Assembly: GCA_022649055.1 (NCBI GenBank)
Contig: JALCNL010000001.1
Location: 1-57,786, forward strand
Reading direction: 5' to 3'
DNA: 57,786 bases
Source: Megasphaera sp.
GTDB lineage: Bacteria > Bacillota > Negativicutes > Veillonellales > Megasphaeraceae
Positions within the stretch are counted from its first letter, which is position 1; each line of letters begins with the position of its first letter. The notes beneath the pieces were generated by a model that had not been told where the DNA came from, made no database searches, and saw only the letters and a program-made list of their open reading frames with translations. Both the position numbers and the translations under genes were made by a program. This document shows, one piece after another, positions 52,342 to 57,786 of the stretch.

Positions 52342-53286
52342 ATGCTGCAGCGGTTTGTCAAAGGGGTTTGCGTTTTTTTTTCTGTTATAACCGTACTATT
52401 TATTGGAAGCGGACTATATGTAGGAAATATAGCATATGAACATTTTCTTAATACACACTGGGATCAGATACTGGGAGTGGAGAATCATACACAGGATATC
52501 CGACCGATACAACGGGCAGAACAGCGATTTGGTTGGAGAAAAATCTATATTTCAGCTCCTGATGGGACTCTTTTGCGAGGTACCTATATTGAAACCGAAA
52601 AAAATTTACATCGTACCGTTATTTTATTACATGGATTATACCAGAACCGATCTATGTGTTTGCCGTATGCTGCAATATATCATAATTTAGGATATAATGT
52701 TCTTCTGGTTGATCAGCGAGGACATGGGGAGAGCGGAGGGGCGCATACAGAGTGGGGAATTAGTGAAGTTGGCGATATAGAGGCATGGGTGCATTGGCTT
52801 CGGAAGGAAGATCAGCTATCAATAATAGGACTTCATGGAATTTCTCTCGGAGGTGCGATGGCATTGCTATACGCTGGCAGCGAGCATGGTTCACAGTTGG
52901 CCTTTTGTGTGGCGGATAGCTCTTACGGGAATATACTTCGATTAGGAAAAGATAAAGCGTTTGATTGGCTTCAGAATTCTAAAGCTATTTGGGGTGTAAA
53001 TATAGTAACGCCTTTTTTTCAAGCAGCCATGTTTTACCATACGCATAAATTTCTTTCCGATATAGAACCGTTGCAGGCAGTTAAGCATATCACTGTGCCC
53101 GTCCTTATTCTTCATGGCGGTGCGGATGAGTTAATTCCCGTTGCTACGGCAGAAGACTTATATCAAATGTGTGGAAGTAACAGTAAAAAAATATATATAT
53201 TTAAAAAAGCACCTCATGCCGTTGCTATTGAAAAAAATTATAATGAGTATCGCCGGGTTTTAACTGGTTTTTTAGAACAAAAATAA
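52342..53286 (+). CDS. Membrane-anchored alpha/beta hydrolase
   Basis: The protein has 314 residues. An N-terminal membrane span (about residues 8-28, VCVFFSVITVLFIGSGLYVG) is followed by an alpha/beta-hydrolase fold: LLHGLYQN (oxyanion loop, about residue 95), the nucleophile elbow G-I-S-L-G (about residue 172), the acid in GGADELIP (about 254) and His in KAPHA (about 285). It is probably an outward-facing esterase or lipase-like enzyme. ATG 52342 has AAGGAGG upstream. It stands alone between two terminators. Confidence 0.85.
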   Translation: MLQRFVKGVCVFFSVITVLFIGSGLYVGNIAYEHFLNTHWDQILGVENHTQDIRPIQRAEQRFGWRKIYISAPDGTLLRGTYIETEKNLHRTVILLHGLYQNRSMCLPYAAIYHNLGYNVLLVDQRGHGESGGAHTEWGISEVGDIEAWVHWLRKEDQLSIIGLHGISLGGAMALLYAGSEHGSQLAFCVADSSYGNILRLGKDKAFDWLQNSKAIWGVNIVTPFFQAAMFYHTHKFLSDIEPLQAVKHITVPVLILHGGADELIPVATAEDLYQMCGSNSKKIYIFKKAPHAVAIEKNYNEYRRVLTGFLEQK

Positions 53287-53337
53287 ACACTGTGAAAAGG
53301 ACGTATGGCTAGTTTAACTTTTCTGCAGTGTTTATTT
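53281..53337. terminator. Bidirectional terminator between convergent genes
   Basis: AAATAAACACTG (53281-53292) pairs with CAGTGTTTATTT (53326-53337), and an inner AAAAG/CTTTT stem extends it. It serves the hydrolase (plus) and the MocA-like gene (minus), whose coding ends overlap its arms. Confidence 0.8.
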
Positions 53338-54264
53338 TTGTTTAAATATAGAATCAAAATAAGTGATAAATAATTCGGCGGCTTTTTTTTGCAGTTCTAT
53401 AGAAAAATTTTTATATCGTGTTAATAAATCGAATCCTTCCGCCGTAAGTGTCGTTCGTCCGCCTTTGGTGCCTCCCTGCCAGCGATTTACCAGGGGAAAA
53501 CCTAATTCTTTTTCCGAATTATTAATAAGTTTCCAGCCGGAACTATAAGAAATCTGCATTTGTTTGCAAGCCGACAACATAGAATGGGTATAATTGATGA
53601 GAAATAACAACATTGCAATCCGTGAGTCAAAAAAATAATTTTCACCAGCTAATTTAATATCGACAACCGGGCGTAAGATCTGATGGTTGTGATAAGCCAG
53701 CAGCGCCTCGAAATCTTCGGGCGTATCCATATCGTGGAGAATTCCTTTATCAGGGACTTCAACATATGATATATGTCCGCATTGCTGCAAAGTTTTACAA
53801 AGACCTCCTGGGGCATTATTCATATGGCATACTTTTTGTGCCACTGTACTGGAGATCAAAATAGGATGTCCCGGCTGCCCTTCATATGTTGGAACAATTA
53901 TATCTCCAGGGGTGATAAGTAATTCTTTTATTGTATCGGTTGTAAATAAAGGAACATCAACAGGACTAAACAGAATGCGGCTGCATTGTGGATATAAATA
54001 TTTGAGACCTATCACTGCGGAGTCAAACATTTCTGTCGATTCGGGATAATCGTTTCTTAAAAACATGACTTGGTTTTGTGCAAGATGATGTTCTAATTCG
54101 TCAGCGTGAAAACCCGTTACTACTACGACTACTTCTGTGCCCGCTTGTTTCAGCGTAGTAATAATTCTTTGGGAAACTGAAATCGAGCCTATGTTCAGCA
54201 ATGGTTTAAAATTACCCATTCTGGAGGACATGCCGGCAGCTGTAATGACTGCACCTAGTAGCAT
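53332..54264 (-). CDS. MocA-like nucleotidyltransferase fused to a ModE/LysR-type winged helix
   Basis: The protein has 310 residues. Residues 1-190 form an NTP-transferase domain like molybdopterin cytidylyltransferase MocA/YgfJ: GAVITAAGMSSRMG (residues 4-17), the metal-binding DVPLF (about 101) and GQPGHPILIS (about 127). The last 110 residues resemble the ModE/LysR-like DNA-binding domain: LLFLINYTHSMLSACKQMQISYSSGWKLIN, seen as ISYSSGWKLIN, and GGTKGGRTTLTAEG. ATG 54264 has GAAGGG upstream. Next to the Mop-type enzyme this fits cofactor maturation combined with regulation. Such fusions are known in anaerobes. Confidence 0.75.
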   Translation of the reverse strand: MLLGAVITAAGMSSRMGNFKPLLNIGSISVSQRIITTLKQAGTEVVVVVTGFHADELEHHLAQNQVMFLRNDYPESTEMFDSAVIGLKYLYPQCSRILFSPVDVPLFTTDTIKELLITPGDIIVPTYEGQPGHPILISSTVAQKVCHMNNAPGGLCKTLQQCGHISYVEVPDKGILHDMDTPEDFEALLAYHNHQILRPVVDIKLAGENYFFDSRIAMLLFLINYTHSMLSACKQMQISYSSGWKLINNSEKELGFPLVNRWQGGTKGGRTTLTAEGFDLLTRYKNFSIELQKKAAELFITYFDSIFKQK

Positions 54265-54391
54265 TAATTCATTCCCTTCTTTCCTTTTAACATGTGCTTT
54301 TTTGAACAAAGCAAGTAGTATTTAGATACATGTTGACGCTATGTAAAGCTGTTGGTAAAATTTAATTACAAAAATGAAATATTAGCATGCA

Positions 54392-54634
54392 TTATTTGCA
54401 ATTATCTTTATCGGGACCATTGCCGGTCAAGTCTTTTAGCTTGGCTACTCCGGCTTTACTGTAGAAAACCATTTCGACGGGATTTCCATCTAATCCTTCC
54501 CCTTTTAAACGAAGACAATAGGAATTTTCATAATAGTCGATGGGAAGTTCTCTGGTAAAAATGTTGCCTGTTTTGGCATCTTGTATTTCTAATTTCACGG
54601 TAGAAGCTGATATTTCCTTACATATAGTATCCAA
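54392..54634 (-). CDS. Small unknown protein near the molybdenum genes
   Basis: The protein has 80 residues and I do not recognise it. A TTG start at 54634 is used because GAGAGGTGAT lies just upstream. The sequence is polar with alternating strands (KLEIQDAKTGNIFTREL) and a Cys near each end. It lies alone between the MocA-like gene and the divergent aldehyde oxidoreductase, about 130 nt from each. A role in the same pathway is only suggested by position. Confidence 0.5.
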   Translation of the reverse strand: MDTICKEISASTVKLEIQDAKTGNIFTRELPIDYYENSYCLRLKGEGLDGNPVEMVFYSKAGVAKLKDLTGNGPDKDNCK

Positions 54635-54816
54635 TAATATCACCTCTCTATATTTTATGAATCTAAGAAAATTATACACTATTATACATTGAGGAGAAAG
54701 CTTTATATTTGGATTTTATACTGTAGTAAATGTTGTATTACGGAAATCTGTATAAACTGATTCATGTAGGGGAATATGGAGCTGTTGTTGAGTTATAGCA
54801 GGAGGAGGAAACGTAT

Positions 54817-57570
54817 ATGATTAAGAAACCACTTAATATTAATGGGGTTCAGCGAATTATTCTGGTGGAAGAGACAGAAACACTGGCGACGGTATTGCGG
54901 GAACGACTGTTGCTTACAGGTTGTAAAATCGGTTGTGGTCAGGGGCATTGCGGAGCTTGTAACGTTATTTTAGATGGAAAAGTAACGCGTTCCTGTATCG
55001 TTAAAATGAAACGAGTACCGGATAATGCTCACATTACAACTATTGAAGGTATTGGGACGGTTAGTCATATGCATCCATTGCAAGTTGCCTGGATGGCGGT
55101 TGGTGCTGCACAATGCGGTTTCTGTACACCGGGATTTATTATTAGTGCCAAAGTACTTCTTGATCAAAATAGCAATCCCACTCGGCAGGAGGTCCGTGAT
55201 TGGTTTGATAAAAATCGTAATTTGTGTCGGTGTACCGGATATAAACCGATTATTGATGCCGTTATGGAAGCGGCATCAGTTATGCGCGGGGAAAAGACGA
55301 AGGAAGATTTAGTTTTTCAACCGAATGGAGAAAGTATTGTCGGCACAAAATATATTCGCCCGTCAGCCGCTCAAAAAGTAACGGGTACTTGGGATTTTGG
55401 TGCGGATGATGCGCTTCATATGCCAGCAGATACATTACGATTAGCTTTGGTACAGGCAACCGTATCTCATGCGAACATTAAGAATGTGGATACCTCAGCA
55501 GCAGAAAATATGCCTGGTGTATTTCAAATTATTACAGCAAAGGATGTACCTGGTAAAAATCGTATTAACGGGTTGGTCATGCTGCCATTAAATAATAAAA
55601 CAGATGGATGGGAACGGCCTATCCTGTGTGATGAAAAAATTTTCCAGTTTGGTGATGCTATCGCGATTGTAGCAGCTGATACCGAAGCGCATGCCAGAGC
55701 AGCAGCTGATGCGGTGAAGGTTGATATTGAAGAATTGCCGGCTTATATGAGTGTTCCTGAAGCGATTGCTCCAGATGCTATTGAAATTCATCCGGGAATT
55801 CCTAATGCATACTATGAAACAAATTGTATCAAAGGTCCGGATTTTGATTGGAATACGGTACCTGATAAGAATATGGTTGAAATCGAAAGTTATTGTTCAC
55901 GTCAACCGCATTTGCATTTAGAACCAGATTGTGGATATGCGTATATGGATGAAGACGGCATGCTGACGATTCATTCTAAATCCATTGGTATTCATCTTCA
56001 TATGCCAATGATTGCTGATGGTATTGGCATTCCTATGGATAAACTACGTATAGTTCAGAATCATACAGGAGGAACTTTTGGGTATAAATTTTCACCGACG
56101 AATGAAGCTTTATTGGGTGTTGCGGCTTTGGTTACCCAGCATCCGGTGTCTCTTGTGTTTAATCAATTTCAAAATATTACCTATACAGGAAAACGTTCAC
56201 CTGCCTTTCTTCATATTAAATTAGCGGCTGATGATACAGGAAAATTAAAAGCTTTATGGGGAAATAATTATGTGGATCATGGGCCGTACTCTGAATTTGG
56301 TGATTTACTGACGCATCGTCTGAGTCAATTCATCGGAGCTGGCTATGGGATTGATAGTATACGAAATAAAAATACTACTGTTTTTACCAATCATGCTTGG
56401 GGATCAGCTTTTAGAGCGTATGGATCTCCGCAATCTTATATGGGATCGGAAATAGCAATAGACTGTTTGGCAGCTAAAATGGGAATTGACCCGTTTGATA
56501 TGAGGGAAATGAATTGTTATAAAGCTTCCGAACATACTACGATTCCAACTGGATATGAACCAGAGGTATATTGTGAAGAAGAACTTTTTAAAACGGCACG
56601 TCCTTTGTATGAAGCAGCTAAAAAACGGGTAGCGGAAAAAAATGCTAAATCTGACGGTACAATAAAGTATGGTATCGGTGTATCTCTCGGAGTGTATAGT
56701 TGTGGCCTTGACGGGACAGATAGTTCTAATGCTGAAGCAGAACTTATGCCTGATGGGACTGTAACAATTTATACAGCATGGGAAGATCATGGACAAGGTG
56801 CCGATATGGGAGCTCTCGTTTCAGCTCATGAAACGCTGCGGCAAGCGGGGATTAAACCAGAAGAGGTTCATCTTGTAATGTGTGATACAAAACTTGTCCT
56901 GAATGCAGGTCCTGCAGGCGGTTCCCGTTCTCAGGTCATGAGCGGCAATGCCTGTCGGCTGGCAGCAGAAAATCTGTTGGCGGCAATGAAAAAGAGTGAT
57001 GGTACTTATCGCTCTTATGAGGAAATGAAAGCGGAGGGAATTAATACAAGGGTAAAAGGAGAATGGGTGGCTACTTTTTGTTCGGCACATCCTGTTGATC
57101 AGGCTACGGCACAAGGAGAACCTTTCTCTGTTTATATGTATACGATTTTCTTACCGGAAGTCGCTGTTCATACAGGAACAGGTAAGGTCAAGGTGGAAAA
57201 ATTTACTTGTGTTGCCGACGTAGGGACTATTATGAATCAACTACTTGTAGAAGGAAATTTCTATGGTGGTTTGGTGCAGGGTATTGGACTTGCCTTGTCA
57301 GAAGATTTTGAAGATTTGAAAGTTCATACAAGTTTGATTAAATGTGGAATTCCTTATCCGAATGATGTACCGGATGATATAGAACTTCATTTTAATAAGA
57401 CATACCGGCCTGAAGGGCCATATGGTGCGGCTGGCTGCGGCGAAGCACCTTTAGATGCCCCCCATCCAGCAATCCTTAATGCGATTTACAATGCTACTGG
57501 GGCGCGGATTACCCGTGTTCCTGCAAAACCGCATGTTGTTTTGGAAGCATTGCGGAAGCTGGAAAAATAA
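54817..57570 (+). CDS. mop: Mop-type molybdenum aldehyde oxidoreductase
   Basis: The protein has 917 residues, close to the 907 of Desulfovibrio gigas Mop. The N-terminus has a plant-type 2Fe-2S site (CKIGCGQGHCGAC, about residues 37-49) and a second 2Fe-2S site (CGFCTPG and CRCTGYKP, about 100-140). The rest is the molybdopterin domain with GTFGYKFSPTNEA (about 420), FRAYGSPQ (about 532) and GAAGCGEAPLDAPHPA near residue 870, which holds the catalytic Glu. It oxidises aldehydes to acids. The single chain without an FAD domain is typical of Mop. GGAGGAGG precedes the ATG. A terminator follows. Confidence 0.9.
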   Translation: MIKKPLNINGVQRIILVEETETLATVLRERLLLTGCKIGCGQGHCGACNVILDGKVTRSCIVKMKRVPDNAHITTIEGIGTVSHMHPLQVAWMAVGAAQCGFCTPGFIISAKVLLDQNSNPTRQEVRDWFDKNRNLCRCTGYKPIIDAVMEAASVMRGEKTKEDLVFQPNGESIVGTKYIRPSAAQKVTGTWDFGADDALHMPADTLRLALVQATVSHANIKNVDTSAAENMPGVFQIITAKDVPGKNRINGLVMLPLNNKTDGWERPILCDEKIFQFGDAIAIVAADTEAHARAAADAVKVDIEELPAYMSVPEAIAPDAIEIHPGIPNAYYETNCIKGPDFDWNTVPDKNMVEIESYCSRQPHLHLEPDCGYAYMDEDGMLTIHSKSIGIHLHMPMIADGIGIPMDKLRIVQNHTGGTFGYKFSPTNEALLGVAALVTQHPVSLVFNQFQNITYTGKRSPAFLHIKLAADDTGKLKALWGNNYVDHGPYSEFGDLLTHRLSQFIGAGYGIDSIRNKNTTVFTNHAWGSAFRAYGSPQSYMGSEIAIDCLAAKMGIDPFDMREMNCYKASEHTTIPTGYEPEVYCEEELFKTARPLYEAAKKRVAEKNAKSDGTIKYGIGVSLGVYSCGLDGTDSSNAEAELMPDGTVTIYTAWEDHGQGADMGALVSAHETLRQAGIKPEEVHLVMCDTKLVLNAGPAGGSRSQVMSGNACRLAAENLLAAMKKSDGTYRSYEEMKAEGINTRVKGEWVATFCSAHPVDQATAQGEPFSVYMYTIFLPEVAVHTGTGKVKVEKFTCVADVGTIMNQLLVEGNFYGGLVQGIGLALSEDFEDLKVHTSLIKCGIPYPNDVPDDIELHFNKTYRPEGPYGAAGCGEAPLDAPHPAILNAIYNATGARITRVPAKPHVVLEALRKLEK

Positions 57571-57598
57571 TGCAGATATAAAGTGTGCATGATACAAT

Positions 57599-57632
57599 AT
57601 AGAGAGGTGTATGCTGCCTCTCTATTCTCTTT
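57599..57632 (+). terminator. Terminator of the aldehyde oxidoreductase gene
   Basis: ATAGAGAGG (57599-57607) pairs with CCTCTCTAT (57617-57625), followed by TCTCTTTTT. Confidence 0.85.
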
Positions 57633-57664
57633 TTAATCGTAAGCTTAACTAGTGGAGAATCGTT

Positions 57665-57786
57665 ATGACGATAAAAGAACGTTCAACAAAAATATATCGT
57701 ACAAAGACTATGTTTTCAGAAAAAGAACTCATAGAAAAAGAACGTGTGTGTATTCATGAAGAACTGCCTTATTGCAGCGCGGCCTG
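57665..57786 (+). CDS. Start of an Fe-S/FAD oxidoreductase, cut by the window end
   Basis: Only 40 complete codons are present. The segment CIHEELPYCSAAC (about residues 29-41) matches the N-terminal Cys cluster of FAD-dependent oxidoreductases of the GltD/YgfK/PreT type, which pass electrons through Fe-S clusters. GTGGAGA precedes the ATG. Placed next to the Mop-type enzyme it could be its electron partner. The rest lies outside the window, so the call is tentative. Confidence 0.6.
   Translation, partial: MTIKERSTKIYRTKTMFSEKELIEKERVCIHEELPYCSAA

Noticed and set aside
54680-54816. Molybdenum-cofactor riboswitch upstream of the aldehyde oxidoreductase
   Set aside because: The 137-nt leader is AT-rich and I see no set of conserved stems that would support it.

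Overview
The window looks like a low-GC chromosome of an anaerobic Negativicute in the Veillonellaceae, probably Megasphaera-like. The strongest taxonomic clue is a 54-residue 2[4Fe-4S] ferredoxin (50010-50174) that closely resembles, from memory, the classic Megasphaera elsdenii ferredoxin. Anaerobic enzymes (a Mop-type molybdenum aldehyde oxidoreductase, an Fe-S sulfite-reductase-like fusion, an iron alcohol dehydrogenase) fit. Species assignment is inference.

Region 1 (1 to about 15.5 kb) is accessory DNA, probably the right part of an integrated island. It starts inside a DEAD/DEAH-type helicase whose reading frame breaks at an A6 run. A PD-(D/E)XK nuclease-like protein, a TcmP protein and a three-Cys (radical-SAM/spore-photolyase-like) protein follow, and together they form a plausible uncharacterised defence module. 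Next comes a phage/plasmid-type recombination module (DUF932, RadC, a Cas4/RecB-like nuclease, an Api92/YubB-like protein, an ERF annealing protein). Two of its gene gaps hold inverted arrays of 9-nt iterated motifs. After these lie a GGDEF protein flanked by 71-bp direct repeats, an XRE regulator, a group of zinc-ribbon and membrane proteins, and a RelB/RelE-type toxin-antitoxin pair under a perfect palindromic operator. The region ends at a 3' fragment of tRNA-Ser(GCU), 15466-15524, with its terminator, which is a typical integrase attachment site. No integrase lies in the window.

Region 2 (15.5-30.7 kb): an NlpC/P60 cell-wall hydrolase, a decayed ISL3 transposase, then a PucR-type regulator and a seven-gene operon (Asp/Glu racemase-like, OPT transporter, DUF917, DUF1177, an unknown protein, AroM, M18 aminopeptidase). 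The operon is probably an uptake and breakdown pathway for a peptide- or hydantoin-like compound. A ring-opening dioxygenase and an Rrf2 regulator follow, separated by long gene-poor stretches.

Region 3 (30.7-38.7 kb): a redox and sulfur cluster made of a CoA-disulfide-reductase/rhodanese/sulfite-reductase/ferredoxin fusion, a DsrE-like protein, a tiny CLECIGIG-type membrane protein, a membrane 4Fe-4S protein and a TlpA-like lipoprotein. Then come an M20 amidohydrolase, two decayed genes (HD-domain and MocR-type) and an MBL-fold hydrolase.

Region 4 (39-48.5 kb, mostly minus strand): an iron alcohol dehydrogenase; a three-gene operon of a 22-residue-repeat protein, a MoxR-like AAA ATPase and a VWA/metallopeptidase-like protein; an MscS channel; and a response regulator, sensor kinase and MFS exporter operon.

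Region 5 (48.5-57.8 kb): a strong candidate small RNA (about 48635-48786) with three hairpins whose loops carry CCCC motifs; a MarR regulator with a clear palindromic operator and a GNAT acetyltransferase; ferredoxin; the lspA, RluD-family and pyrR genes; an alpha/beta hydrolase; and a molybdenum section (a MocA-like/ModE-like fusion, a small unknown protein, a Mop-type aldehyde oxidoreductase and the start of an Fe-S/FAD oxidoreductase). Identifications come from reading motifs and recalling families; no database search was possible.
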